64,000 nucleotides of DNA from Candidatus Leptofilum gracile (GCA_016713825.1 JADJOJ010000010.1:310001-374000); one strand, 5' to 3'; counted from the first letter of the stretch, positions 33,111-41,867 are shown. The notes: generated by a model not told the origin, from the letters alone. Translations and numbers: made by a program.

Positions 33111-33168
33111 CAAAAATCGTAACTATTCAGCTTCCCTGGCTTAGGGTCTGCCTAGTTACCAAAAATCG
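33111..33168. mobile_element. Small palindromic element, copy 2 (in the rpsF-ssb gap)
   Basis: The 40-bp core (33120-33159) starts TAACTATTCAGCTTCCCTGG and ends CTGCCTAGTTAC, with inverted ends. It is flanked by the 9-bp direct repeat CAAAAATCG (33111-33119 and 33160-33168). Its left end matches copy 1 at 10820. It inserted between rpsF and ssb, apparently without breaking either gene. Confidence 0.55.
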
Positions 33169-33290
33169 CAAATAAGGCTATTGCTGGTTGATTGTTTAAC
33201 TTTTGTGCAACGGATGTGCGCAATTAACCGACAATGACTGAAATTTTACAAGTGAACAAAGGGTAAATCCCCCATTGTTGGGAGTGTGTC

Positions 33291-33632
33291 ATGAACAAGG
33301 GGCTGAATAAAGTCATGATTATTGGTTGGGTCGATGGTGAGCCAGAAGTGCGCGAGACGCCCAATGGTCGGCCAGTCGCCTCATTCAGCGTGGCAACTTC
33401 TCGCACCTGGACATCTTCAGATGGGGCCAGGCATGAAGAAACGGAATGGTTTAATGTGGTGGCCTGGGGCAATCTGGCCGAGATCAGCAGTAAGCGGCTG
33501 GGGCATGGTCAGCAAGTGTATGTGGAAGGGCGTTTGCAAACCCGCAGTTGGGATGATAGCAACGGCCAGAAGCATTTTCGCACAGAAGTCATTGCCCATG
33601 AGCTAATTGCCATGGCAGAAAATAGCATTTAA
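33291..33632 (+). CDS. ssb: Single-stranded DNA-binding protein, tail-less
   Basis: 113 aa from ATG 33291. The OB-fold reads LNKVMIIGWVDGEPEVRETP, VASFSVATSRTW, EETEWFNVVAWGNLAEI and QQVYVEGRLQTRSW, as in bacterial SSB. The protein ends HELIAMAENSI directly after the OB-fold, lacking the Gly/Pro-rich linker and acidic DDDIPF tip that recruits partner proteins in the usual SSB. It sits in the normal place between rpsF and rpsR. A second, full-length SSB elsewhere in the genome is plausible. Confidence 0.93.
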   Translation: MNKGLNKVMIIGWVDGEPEVRETPNGRPVASFSVATSRTWTSSDGARHEETEWFNVVAWGNLAEISSKRLGHGQQVYVEGRLQTRSWDDSNGQKHFRTEVIAHELIAMAENSI

Positions 33633-33683
33633 CCATTTTGGCTTTTGCCGGGGATTCCCTGGACTTTTTGAGAGGATAAAAAA

Positions 33684-33914
33684 ATGCGTTCTAAAACACG
33701 TGGACCTAAAAGAAAACGGTCTTGCAACTTTTGTGCAGATGGTGTGAAAGTGATTGATTACAAGCAGCACGAGATGCTGAGCCGGTATGTGAATGAGTAC
33801 GGCCGTATCCGCCCGCGTCGGCAAACTGGGACTTGTGCCAAGCACCAACGTGCCCTGGCTGTGGCTGTTAAACGCGCCCGGCACATTGCCTTGCTGCCTT
33901 TTGCAGACGAATAA
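33684..33914 (+). CDS. rpsR: Small ribosomal subunit protein bS18
   Basis: 76 aa with the S18 core (VIDYKQHEMLSRYVNEYGRI, PRRQTGTCAKHQRALAVAVK, RARHIALLPF). The N-terminus has the CNFC pair plus a later Cys and His, the zinc-binding form of S18. AGAGGAT lies upstream. A terminator follows, and the usual next gene rplI (bL9) is absent. Confidence 0.96.
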   Translation: MRSKTRGPKRKRSCNFCADGVKVIDYKQHEMLSRYVNEYGRIRPRRQTGTCAKHQRALAVAVKRARHIALLPFADE

Positions 33915-33953
33915 TCACTCTCCATTCAAAATCACGATGATACGGTAAACCTT

Positions 33954-33992
33954 ATCCTCCTGGAAACGCTTTTTGTTTCTGGGAGGATTTTT
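33954..33992 (+). terminator. Rho-independent terminator after rpsR
   Basis: ATCCTCCTGGAAAC (33954-33967) pairs with GTTTCTGGGAGGAT (33975-33988) apart from one central mismatch, and is followed by TTTTT. Confidence 0.85.
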
Positions 33993-34029
33993 GTGGTGAG
34001 TACCGGATCGTTGGAGCAATAGATAAATC

Positions 34030-35358
34030 ATGGCAAAAAAACAAGACAAATTAACCGTCGATGAGCAGCGCCAATCGCGTAAAGAGGTGCTGTTGGCGCG
34101 TAAACAAGCCCAACAAACCCGCCAGATTCGCCTGGGTGTGGCCATTGTGGGTGGGCTGCTGCTGGTTGTCTTCCTGGCAGCAATTATTAATGAACTCATT
34201 ATTGCCCCCAATCAGGCCGTGGCCATTGTAAATAGCGAAGAGATTTCGCTGAGTGATTGGCAAGATCGGGTTCGTTTTGAACGGGCACAGCGCATCATTT
34301 TGCTGGAAAATCAGCTAGAAGCGTTCCAGGGCAACGTGGGCATTGTGCAGCAGTTTGCTGGCCAAACCATCAATGAACTGCTGCTCGCTGAGCAGCTGGG
34401 CCAGGCCGCCCTGAACCAGATGATCGATGAGGTTGTGATCCGCCAGGCGGCGGAGGCCCGGGGCATTACGGTAACGGATGCAGAGGTGGAAGCCGAAATT
34501 GGGGCGACGTTTAACTTTTTTGATGGCGGGCTGCCGACGCCATTCCCCACCGCTACGGCAACGGTAGAGCCGACGCCTTCTATTACGCCGCTGCCAACGG
34601 CCGTTATCACCGACATCGTTCCTACCAACACCCCATTTCCCACCGCTACGCTAGGCCCAACCAACACGCCAGCGCCGACGGCAACGGCCGTTTCCGCCGA
34701 TGCGTTCCAGCAAGAGTTTAGCGATTTTATGACCCAATTTGGCGACCTGGGCGTGTCTGAAGCGCAGTACCGTGAAATCGTTCGGTCGCAAATGTACCGG
34801 GAGCGATTGCTGGAACAGCTGGCTGTCGAGCATGAACTGTCTGATGAGGCCGAGCATGCCAGCTTCTTTGTGTTGCAGTTCGACACAGAAGAAGAGGCCA
34901 ATGAAGCCGCCGCCATGATTGCCGACGGCGATTACCTGGCGGTATGGAACGAGGTGCGCAGCCTGGTGCCCGATGCTGACTCGCTCACCACGGCTATTGC
35001 CACCGAAGTGCTGTGGCGAACCGAGGATGCGGTTACCACAAACTACGGGCTGGAAGTTGCCGAGGCGGCCTTTGGCTTGCCGGTGGGGGCGTCTAGTGAG
35101 GTGATCACTCGGGCGATAGATGCCACAACCACCCAGTATTACCTTATCCAGGTGTCTGGGCGAGAAGTACGGCCGTTGTCTGCAACTGAATACCAAACGT
35201 TGCAGCTGGAAGATTTGGCCGAATTTATCAATGAGCAGCTAACGGGCAACCTTACCCTGACAGAGTACGATCGGGGCCGTACACCAACGAACCCGGTGTT
35301 GGATCCGCTCTTCACGGCACCGCCAACCGCTACGCCTACCGTGCCAAGCGGCGGTTAG
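34030..35358 (+). CDS. Membrane-anchored SurA/parvulin-like protein with TP-rich insert
   Basis: A 442-aa protein with a basic cytoplasmic start, one hydrophobic helix (about 34-58), a SurA-N-like chaperone segment (IINEL ... LNQMIDEVVIRQAAEARGIT), then a ~60-residue Thr/Pro-rich insert (TPFPTATATVEPTPS...) and a parvulin/PPIC-like C-terminal region (HASFFVLQFDTEEEANEAAA, GLPVGASSEVI, YYLIQVSGREVRPL). Parvulin-type folding catalysts act outside the membrane on secreted proteins. The insert splits the SurA-N helices and is typical of this genome's linkers. Downstream of rpsR but separated by a terminator. Confidence 0.8.
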   Translation: MAKKQDKLTVDEQRQSRKEVLLARKQAQQTRQIRLGVAIVGGLLLVVFLAAIINELIIAPNQAVAIVNSEEISLSDWQDRVRFERAQRIILLENQLEAFQGNVGIVQQFAGQTINELLLAEQLGQAALNQMIDEVVIRQAAEARGITVTDAEVEAEIGATFNFFDGGLPTPFPTATATVEPTPSITPLPTAVITDIVPTNTPFPTATLGPTNTPAPTATAVSADAFQQEFSDFMTQFGDLGVSEAQYREIVRSQMYRERLLEQLAVEHELSDEAEHASFFVLQFDTEEEANEAAAMIADGDYLAVWNEVRSLVPDADSLTTAIATEVLWRTEDAVTTNYGLEVAEAAFGLPVGASSEVITRAIDATTTQYYLIQVSGREVRPLSATEYQTLQLEDLAEFINEQLTGNLTLTEYDRGRTPTNPVLDPLFTAPPTATPTVPSGG

Positions 35359-35414
35359 GGTTCATTCAGTTCGGTTAAGGGCTCAATCTTTTTGCAATTT
35401 GCATTCTTTTATTG

Positions 35415-35438
35415 AGGGCAGGTCATCGACCTGCCCTT
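35415..35438 (+). terminator. Hairpin terminator after the parvulin-like gene
   Basis: AGGGCAGGT and ACCTGCCCT form a perfect 9-bp stem with a CATCG loop, followed by TATTTG. Confidence 0.75.
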
Positions 35439-35469
35439 ATTTGCGTTAATTGGCAGTTTGGGCAAAATC

Positions 35470-36234
35470 ATGGGTATGGATGCGGAAACAATCTGGTTAG
35501 AAGGCTCAATTTCGGTAGAAGCGGCGCTGTTGGGCGGTTGTCGGTCTGTGTTGGCTGTGTATGTGCAAACCGGAAACGGCCGTCGCTGGGAGCGTCGCCT
35601 GGCCCGGTTGCAGCAGCTGGCCCGCCAGGCACGGGTGCCGCTACAGCTGGTAGATGAGGCATTTATTGCCGGGCGGGTGACGGGCAATACGCATGGTGGG
35701 GTGGTGGCGCAAGCTGGCCCTCGGCAGTTTGTTGCGCTGGAGGCGCTGGTAGATGGGGTGGAACGGCCGTTCATTGTCATGCTAGATGGCATTGAAGATC
35801 CGTATAACTTTGGCCAGGCGCTGCGTTCGTTGTATGCGGCGGGGGCCGCCGGGGTCGTGGTGCGGCCTCGCAACTGGTTTACCGCCGCCGGCATTGTGGC
35901 CCGCGCCTCGGCTGGTGTGTCTGAGCAGATGCCCATCGCCATTGCCGAAACGGCCGAGCAGGCCGCCGACACCTACCGCCAGCTGGGTTTGCGAATTGCC
36001 GCCACCAGCAATCAAAATGCCGTCCCCCTCTACGAGGCGAACCTCACCGAGCCGCTCTTTTTGCTGCTGGGCGGCGAAAAACGGGGCATCACCCGCTCCT
36101 TTTTGGCCCAGGCAGACCTGATTTTGCAGATACCGTACCAGCAGACCAATTTTCAGCAATCGTTGGGCGTGGTGGCGTCGGCTGCCATCGTCGCCTTTGA
36201 AGCGATGCGTCAACGGAAAAGTTACAGCTTATGA
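35470..36234 (+). CDS. SpoU/TrmH-family RNA 2'-O-methyltransferase
   Basis: About 254 aa; ATG at 35470 was chosen (a TTG at 35458 and ATG at 35476 are possible, and no strong ribosome site is seen). It has the substrate-binding N-domain and the SPOUT knot: motif 1 LDGIEDPYNFGQALRSLYAAG, motif 2 FLLLGGEKRGITRS. Motif 3 reads IPYQQTNFQQSLGVVASAAI, where the usual S-L-N-V-S is S-L-G-V-V. Probably methylates rRNA or tRNA ribose; the target is not predictable. Overlaps the SGNH gene start by 4 bp. Confidence 0.85.
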   Translation: MGMDAETIWLEGSISVEAALLGGCRSVLAVYVQTGNGRRWERRLARLQQLARQARVPLQLVDEAFIAGRVTGNTHGGVVAQAGPRQFVALEALVDGVERPFIVMLDGIEDPYNFGQALRSLYAAGAAGVVVRPRNWFTAAGIVARASAGVSEQMPIAIAETAEQAADTYRQLGLRIAATSNQNAVPLYEANLTEPLFLLLGGEKRGITRSFLAQADLILQIPYQQTNFQQSLGVVASAAIVAFEAMRQRKSYSL

Positions 36235-37553
36235 CCGAGTCGGCAACTTCTGAAACAGTGATGGCGAAAAAAGCGGGGTGGAAAACGGCCGTAAACATCA
36301 TCGGCCCTGTGCTCGTTACCCTGGTGACCCTGGTGTTGGTTATCGAAATTGTTTTCCGGCTGTTTTACCAGCTCATTCCCATCGAGGTGTGCGCTGCTGA
36401 CCCGATCATTGGCACCTACATTTGCCAGCCTTATTTTGAGTACGACAAGCCAGTGCGCATTGGCTACCGCTACACGCCCAACTTTACGCTAGAAGGATTA
36501 TGGAACCCCGCCAATCCCTACCTGGCCAATTCCGATGACAGCACGGTGCCTAGCGACCGGGACGACTCTTTTGAATACCGCTTTGCGACCGATGACCACG
36601 GTTTTCCCAACGAACCGGCCGTCTGGCAAGATCAGTACAACATAGTGATCGCCGGGGACTCTTTCACGATTCGCACCGCGCCCACCACCTGGATTGAACG
36701 GCTGGAGCAGTACGCGGGTGAGGAGATTTTGGCGCTGGGCGCTCCCAGCTGGAGCACGCTCAACGAGGCGGAAGCGATCCGGCAGTTTGGGCTGGATAAG
36801 AACCCGGAATATGTGCTGCTGATGTTTTTTGAGGGCAACGACATCATCAACACCCAGCAATATCTGGAGCGGCGCGACAGCGGGTTGGATTGGCGCGAAT
36901 ATGATATGCAGGATGTCTCCTTTTACCGGCGGCTGCTTACGCCCCATTTTGTGGCCTACTTTTGGCAAAAGCTGTTTCCGCCAGAGCCGGAAGCCACCCC
37001 CGACTACCGCTATCCGGTGGTGGCCAGCACAGAGGCGGGGCTGATTGAGACGGTGTTCAAAGATGTGCATTTGCTGCCGTTGAGTGCAGATTATGAGACA
37101 TTGGCGGCTTCTGATGAGTTTACGGCCGTAAAATCCACCCTCATCACCCTCAACGAAGCAGTGGCGGCCCAGGGTGCCCAACTGGTTGTGGTTTATATTC
37201 CCAGCAAGGAACATGTGCTTTGGTCGCGCATTTGGGACCCAGAAGATGTGAACAACGTGCTGGAGCGCACGGTTACGGTGACGCTTAGCGGGGGGGATTC
37301 TGGCTATTTGCAGTGGGAACCCAACTATTTGAGCTACGACAAGTTTGGCGAAACCACTCAGGCGCAGGAGCGTTTGATGGAAACGTTCACCACCGAGGCG
37401 GGCATTCACTTTTTGAACCTGTCACCCATTTTTTGGGAACAGAGTATTCAAAAGGGGGAGTTGTACCATTACGGGGATCCGCACTGGAACCAGGCGGGCA
37501 ATGATTTGGCGGCGGACGCTATTTGGGCATTTTTACAAGCGTTGAACGAGTAG
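36231..37553 (+). CDS. Membrane-anchored SGNH hydrolase-like protein
   Basis: A 440-aa protein with one N-terminal helix (about 22-48) and an extracellular SGNH fold: block I VIAGDSFTIR, block III-like MFFEGND and block V YHYGDPHWNQAGN carrying the catalytic Asp and His. The pattern D-x-H-x-N is that of AlgX/AlgJ-type or acyl-esterase families acting on polysaccharides. It is coupled to the SpoU gene by a 4-bp overlap. Convergent with the next membrane protein. Confidence 0.82.
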   Translation: MTESATSETVMAKKAGWKTAVNIIGPVLVTLVTLVLVIEIVFRLFYQLIPIEVCAADPIIGTYICQPYFEYDKPVRIGYRYTPNFTLEGLWNPANPYLANSDDSTVPSDRDDSFEYRFATDDHGFPNEPAVWQDQYNIVIAGDSFTIRTAPTTWIERLEQYAGEEILALGAPSWSTLNEAEAIRQFGLDKNPEYVLLMFFEGNDIINTQQYLERRDSGLDWREYDMQDVSFYRRLLTPHFVAYFWQKLFPPEPEATPDYRYPVVASTEAGLIETVFKDVHLLPLSADYETLAASDEFTAVKSTLITLNEAVAAQGAQLVVVYIPSKEHVLWSRIWDPEDVNNVLERTVTVTLSGGDSGYLQWEPNYLSYDKFGETTQAQERLMETFTTEAGIHFLNLSPIFWEQSIQKGELYHYGDPHWNQAGNDLAADAIWAFLQALNE

Positions 37554-37563
37554 GATTGGCTGG

Positions 37564-38073
37564 TTACTTTTTGCGTTTGGTGAGTTTGCGCCAAAAGTAG
37601 ACGGTTGTGCCCAGGCCGATGATGGTTCCGGATAGCACAAAGGCAACGGCCGTTGCCATGATACCGACATTGGATTCAGTTGGTACATTTAGCACGGTGA
37701 TGACCAGCCCCACCAGCGCCATCACCATCACCCCGCCCACCACGCCAAAGAGCGATCCCCAGATGAGGGCGGCAATGAGGGGGGAAGGAGGGGTGGAAAC
37801 GGCCGTTAATACCGACTTTAACGGTTCAGGCAAATCCTGAGGCGGAATTTTTGCCCCCATCTGCAACCGTAAAATGGCCCAATTAATTGCCTCACGCTGC
37901 GCCGGGTCGGCAATCTCCCGCAGCGAAAAATACACCTTCTCGTCACGTTGAATCACCGAACGCGCACTGAACTCATCCACCAGTCGTGCCTGAAGCATCT
38001 GTTCACGCAGGGCAGGCTGGGTAATGAGCAGCAGTTCGTTGTCCAGCGGCATTGGGGGGGTAAGAATCATCAT
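37564..38073 (-). CDS. Two-helix membrane protein of unknown function
   Basis: About 169 aa from ATG 38073 (38070 is also possible; AAGGA precedes both). The first ~90 residues are soluble (ITQPALREQMLQARLVDEFS, VYFSLREIADPAQREAINWA), followed by two hydrophobic helices and a Lys/Arg-rich end. The first part may sense or bind something in the cytoplasm. I do not recognise a family. Divergent from sucC. Confidence 0.65.
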   Translation of the reverse strand: MMILTPPMPLDNELLLITQPALREQMLQARLVDEFSARSVIQRDEKVYFSLREIADPAQREAINWAILRLQMGAKIPPQDLPEPLKSVLTAVSTPPSPLIAALIWGSLFGVVGGVMVMALVGLVITVLNVPTESNVGIMATAVAFVLSGTIIGLGTTVYFWRKLTKRKK

Positions 38074-38154
38074 AATCCTTGCATTATGATTGCCTGAGAG
38101 AAGCAGGGTCAACGGGACTTATGGTCTACCGTTTTCGCCCTTGAAGGAGTGGCG

Positions 38155-38163
38155 TGTTATAAT
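38155..38163 (+). promoter_or_regulatory. Extended -10 promoter candidate for sucCD
   Basis: TGTTATAAT is a perfect extended -10 (TGnTATAAT), about 120 bp before the sucC start, followed by an A-rich leader. No good -35 is seen, as is usual for extended -10 promoters. Confidence 0.4.
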
Positions 38164-38281
38164 TTTCTCGCTCTTTTCAAGACCAACTGTGAACAAAAAA
38201 AAACTTTTTAGACACAATCCAAACCGACCCATCCATCCAATATTGCAAATGATGGAAATCCCCCACTAAAGGAGTGAATAC

Positions 38282-39439
38282 GTGAATCTGCACGAATATC
38301 AAGCAAAACGACTGTTTGCCGAACATGGCGTGCCGATTCCCAACGGTGATGTCGCCTCAACACCAGCCGAGGCGCGAGAAATTGCCAGGGAATTAGGTGG
38401 CAAAGTGGTTGTTAAATCCCAGGTGCTCATTGGCGGGCGCGGCAAAGCTGGCGGCATTAAGCTGGCGAACAACGCCGATGAAGCCGAAGCGGTAGCCAGC
38501 CAAATCTTGGGCATGAGCATTAAAGGCTTTCAGGTCAACAAAGTGCTCATAGATCAACAATCTCCTGGCGGTATTGACCAGGAAATTTACCTGGCCGTGC
38601 TCATCGACCGGGCCAAGCGCCGCCCCATGGTGATGGCCTCTGCCGAAGGTGGCATGGACATTGAAGAAGTAAACGAGCGCAGCCCTGAGAAGATTTTCCG
38701 GGTATACATTGAGCCAGCTTTGGGCGTTCGGGGTTACCAGACCACTTACCTGGCTTCAGCGATGGATTTGCCCCGTGAGCTGTGGCGAGATTTCCACAAA
38801 ATTGTGGCCGGCTTGTATTCTTGCTTTAAAGCCAACGATGCTTCTTTGACTGAAATAAACCCGCTGGTGATTACCGGCACCGGCAAACTAATGGCCCTCG
38901 ATGGCAAGATGTCGATCGACGACAATGGGTTGTATCGCCAGCCCAAGCTGGCCGAAATGCGGGATGTGGATGAAGAAACGGCCGCAGAAAAAGAAGCCCG
39001 CCTCAATGGCATTAACTTCATCCAGCTAGATGGCAACATTGGCTGCATGGTGAACGGGGCCGGTTTGGCAATGGCTACCATGGACGTGGTTAAGAAGTTT
39101 GGCGAGGCATACAACTGCGCCCCGGCAAACTTTTTAGACATCGGCGGCGGGGCCAAGGCCGAGCAGGTGGCAACGGCCCTGCGTCTTATCTTGTCAGACA
39201 AAAGCGTCAAGGCCGTGCTGATCAATATCTTTGGCGGTATCACCCGGGGTGATGAGGTGGCCAAGGGCATTATTGAAGCGCTGGCGCAAGTGCAAACAGA
39301 CGTGCCGATGGTGGTGCGCCTGGCAGGAACAAATGCTGCGGAAGGGATGGCAATTTTGGCGGATTCAGAAATGGAAACGGCCGTTACCCTCTCCGACGCA
39401 GCCCAAAAAGCGGTTGCCGCTGCAAAGGGAGCCATGTAA
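38282..39439 (+). CDS. sucC: Succinyl-CoA ligase, beta subunit
   Basis: 385 aa from GTG 38282 with AAAGGAG upstream. ATP-grasp features are clear: MNLHEYQAKRLFAEHGVPIP, KSQVLIGGRGKAGGIKLA, EINPLVITGTGKLMALDGK and the CoA-side GGITRGDEVAKGI. Couples succinyl-CoA cleavage to nucleotide phosphorylation in the TCA cycle. Its stop overlaps the sucD start by one base. Confidence 0.97.
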   Translation: MNLHEYQAKRLFAEHGVPIPNGDVASTPAEAREIARELGGKVVVKSQVLIGGRGKAGGIKLANNADEAEAVASQILGMSIKGFQVNKVLIDQQSPGGIDQEIYLAVLIDRAKRRPMVMASAEGGMDIEEVNERSPEKIFRVYIEPALGVRGYQTTYLASAMDLPRELWRDFHKIVAGLYSCFKANDASLTEINPLVITGTGKLMALDGKMSIDDNGLYRQPKLAEMRDVDEETAAEKEARLNGINFIQLDGNIGCMVNGAGLAMATMDVVKKFGEAYNCAPANFLDIGGGAKAEQVATALRLILSDKSVKAVLINIFGGITRGDEVAKGIIEALAQVQTDVPMVVRLAGTNAAEGMAILADSEMETAVTLSDAAQKAVAAAKGAM

Positions 39440-40317
39440 TGAGCATTCTCGTCAATAAAAATACGCGTCTTGTCGTTCAAGGAATCACAGGGCGGGAAGG
39501 GACCTTTCATTCTACTCAGATGATTGAGTACGGCACCAACGTTGTCGCGGGCGTTACCCCTGGTAAAGGGGGCCAATGGTTTAGCACCGACAATAAAAAG
39601 GTGCCAATTTTTGATACCGTCAAGGAAGCCGTCGTGGCGACCGATGCCAACGCCGCGCTCATTTTTGTGCCCGCCCGCTTTGCTGTAGATGCCATCTACG
39701 AAGCCGCCGATGCGGGCGTAGACCTGGTTGTTTGCCTGACCGAGCATATCCCCGTGCTAGATATGATCGCTTGCCGCGCCTACCTGGACACGCTTAGCGT
39801 GCGCCTGATTGGGCCAAACTGCCCCGGCTTGCTAACCCCTGGCGAGGCCAAAGTTGGGATCATTCCTGGCTCCATTGCCATACCGGGTAACGTGGGCGTG
39901 GTATCCAAAAGCGGTACGCTCACCTACGAGGTGATCGACGCCCTCACCAAGCTGGGCATCGGCCAATCCACCTGCGTGGGCATTGGCGGCGACCCCATTG
40001 CCGGAACCAACTTCATCGACGTGCTGGCCTTGTTTGAAGAGGACCCAGCCACGGAGCAAATTGTGATGATTGGCGAAATTGGCGGCAATGCCGAAGAGCA
40101 GGCAGCGGCGTACATTGCCCAGCACGTAACCAAGCCGGTGACCTCGTTCATTGCGGGCCGCACGGCACCGCCTGGCAAGCGGATGGGCCATGCCGGGGCT
40201 ATTGTTGAAGGCAAGAGCGGCACGGCCGAAAGCAAAGTTGAAGCGTTGCGCGCTGCCGGTGTTCGTGTAGCCGATAATCCAGACGATATTGCCAAGATCG
40301 TCGCCGAACGACGGTAA
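39439..40317 (+). CDS. sucD: Succinyl-CoA ligase, alpha subunit
   Basis: 292 aa. The CoA-binding start VQGITGREGTFHSTQMIEYG, the GPNCPGLLTPGEAKVGIIPG loop and the phospho-His region GRTAPPGKRMGHAGAIVEGK are all standard. Translationally coupled to sucC by a 1-bp overlap. Forms the alpha-beta enzyme with SucC. Confidence 0.97.
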   Translation: MSILVNKNTRLVVQGITGREGTFHSTQMIEYGTNVVAGVTPGKGGQWFSTDNKKVPIFDTVKEAVVATDANAALIFVPARFAVDAIYEAADAGVDLVVCLTEHIPVLDMIACRAYLDTLSVRLIGPNCPGLLTPGEAKVGIIPGSIAIPGNVGVVSKSGTLTYEVIDALTKLGIGQSTCVGIGGDPIAGTNFIDVLALFEEDPATEQIVMIGEIGGNAEEQAAAYIAQHVTKPVTSFIAGRTAPPGKRMGHAGAIVEGKSGTAESKVEALRAAGVRVADNPDDIAKIVAERR

Positions 40318-40321
40318 TCAG

Positions 40322-40391
40322 GGAAGCAGTAATCAGTAATCAGTAATTAGTGATAATCAACTGACTACTGATTACTGACTCACTGTCCACT
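40322..40391. repeat. Sentence-like repeat CAGTAATCAGTAATC with inverted half
   Basis: Iterations of CAGTAAT are followed by iterations of ACTGATTACTGA, the complement, so the 70-bp stretch can fold into a long hairpin. It lies between sucD and rsmD and may terminate sucCD. Confidence 0.75.
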
Positions 40392-40396
40392 GAAAA

Positions 40397-40969
40397 ATGC
40401 GTGTCATTAGCGGGAGCGCCAGGGGAAGCCGATTGAAGCGGGTGCCGGGGGATTCCACCCGTCCTATCATGGATCGCGTCAAAGAGAGCTTGTTCAACAT
40501 TTTGGGCAAGGTGGATGGCGAGGTGTGGCTAGACCTGTTTGCCGGAACGGGGCAGGTGGGGATTGAAGCGCTCAGCCGGGGGGCGGCTGAGGTGGTGTTC
40601 ATCGACAAAGTGCGCCCGGCGATTCAGACGATTCAGGCCAACCTGAAGACAACACGTTTGCACAACAGCGCCCAGGTGGTGCAGGCGGATGCGTTTGATT
40701 ATTTGAATCGGAGTGGCGTGCGGCAAGGGGACAACGGCCGTTTCCATCTCATCTACATCGCTCCCCCGCAATATTTGGGTTTGTGGCAAAAAGTAATGGC
40801 GGTGCTGGATGAACGGCCGTCTGCCTGGCTAACTTCTGCGGGCATCGTTGTGGTGCAAATCGACCCCAAAGAGTACGCCCCCCTCACCTTGCAAAACCTC
40901 TCCCTGTACGACAACCGGATTTACGGCAATACCCAACTTTGCTTTTACGAGCAGTTAGAAACCGAATAG
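40397..40969 (+). CDS. rsmD: RsmD-like 16S rRNA (guanine-N2) methyltransferase
   Basis: 190 aa from ATG 40397. The start MRVISGSARGSRLKRVPGDS, the TRPIMDRVKESLFNIL segment and the SAM motif LDLFAGTGQVGIEALSRGA are typical of RsmD, which methylates G966. The catalytic motif, normally DPPF/NPPY, reads IAPPQY here, so Asp is replaced by Ala; this may still be a lineage variant. Two palindrome copies lie inside (40734, 40813). Confidence 0.88.
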   Translation: MRVISGSARGSRLKRVPGDSTRPIMDRVKESLFNILGKVDGEVWLDLFAGTGQVGIEALSRGAAEVVFIDKVRPAIQTIQANLKTTRLHNSAQVVQADAFDYLNRSGVRQGDNGRFHLIYIAPPQYLGLWQKVMAVLDERPSAWLTSAGIVVVQIDPKEYAPLTLQNLSLYDNRIYGNTQLCFYEQLETE

Positions 40970-40974
40970 TTCCA

Positions 40975-41760
40975 TTATTGCTGCAAGGTTAGTTGGATGA
41001 CGCATTGGGCGATGATGTTTTGCGCCTGATCGGCCGCAGAGAGGCGAATGAGGTACGGCCCAGATTGCCACTGGCTCAGGTTAACGCTGCCCAGAAAGCC
41101 ATCTTGAACGCTCTGCTCAATGTTGCGCCCCAGTAACGAAGCCCATTGGCCACCAGTTTGCGGGCCGTTGGCTTCCAGGGTGTAGTAGCCAAAGTTCTCA
41201 AAATCGGCCGTGCCGTTGAAGGTGATGGTGCCAGCCACCACGGAGCCATTGCGCGGATCGCTGATGTTTAGCTGCACGGTACAGCCGACGGAAGGGGTAG
41301 GGGGAGGCAGCGGGGTGCCAACGGCCGTTGCCGTTTCCTCTGGCGTTGCTTCCTCTTCCGGGTTTGGGGCTGGTTCGCCAGGGTTGCTGGCCAGGGTGAT
41401 GGTGGGCACCAGCGGCGGCGTAGAGGTTGGTTGGCGCGTCAGCAGCGGCGTGGGCGATGAAAGCGGCGTGCGGAAAATGTCTGGCGTGGGCGTTGGGTCA
41501 CGGAACAGCGTTTCTGGCAGCGTGGGAGCAACCTGGTCGTTGACATAATACACCCCGCCGATGATGCCCGCCAAAAGCAGGATCGCCATGAGCGCCGTGT
41601 TGCGAAGTTGTGTGTTGGTTTCGCGCTCCAGGTTAAAAACGGCCACGCGCAGCTGCCGCTGTGCCCGAAAAAATTGGCTAATGTACCAAAATAAGCCCAG
41701 CGCCGAGACAATATAAATCCAGACGTCGTTGCGTAGAATGAAGAGGTAAAATTGATTCAT
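40975..41760 (-). CDS. Membrane protein with TP-rich linker and Ig/Big-like domain
   Basis: 261 aa from ATG 41760. Two hydrophobic helices (about 13-33 and 53-73) are followed by a Thr/Pro/Glu-rich linker (80-155) and a beta-sandwich-like C-terminal domain (CTVQLNISDPRNGSVVAGTI ... SGPYLIRLSAADQ). The soluble domain resembles bacterial Ig-like folds, extracellular. Similar in build to 61622-62203. Function unknown; convergent with rsmD, 5 bp apart. Confidence 0.75.
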   Translation of the reverse strand: MNQFYLFILRNDVWIYIVSALGLFWYISQFFRAQRQLRVAVFNLERETNTQLRNTALMAILLLAGIIGGVYYVNDQVAPTLPETLFRDPTPTPDIFRTPLSSPTPLLTRQPTSTPPLVPTITLASNPGEPAPNPEEEATPEETATAVGTPLPPPTPSVGCTVQLNISDPRNGSVVAGTITFNGTADFENFGYYTLEANGPQTGGQWASLLGRNIEQSVQDGFLGSVNLSQWQSGPYLIRLSAADQAQNIIAQCVIQLTLQQ

Positions 41761-41787
41761 GATGGCTTCGCAAGTGTGACAAACAAA

Positions 41788-41817
41788 CAGGTGGCGCACA
41801 ATTTTGTGCGCCGCCTG
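41788..41817 (-). terminator. Hairpin terminator after the purine nucleoside phosphorylase gene
   Basis: CAGGTGGCGCACAA (41788-41801) pairs with TTGTGCGCCGCCTG (41804-41817) with one mismatch. On the minus strand the stem is followed by TTTGTTTGT, fitting termination of the leftward phosphorylase gene. Confidence 0.75.
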
Positions 41818-41867
41818 ATTTTAACGTATTTGCAGGCTTTTTACCTGTTGGCAATTGTATCGTGGAA

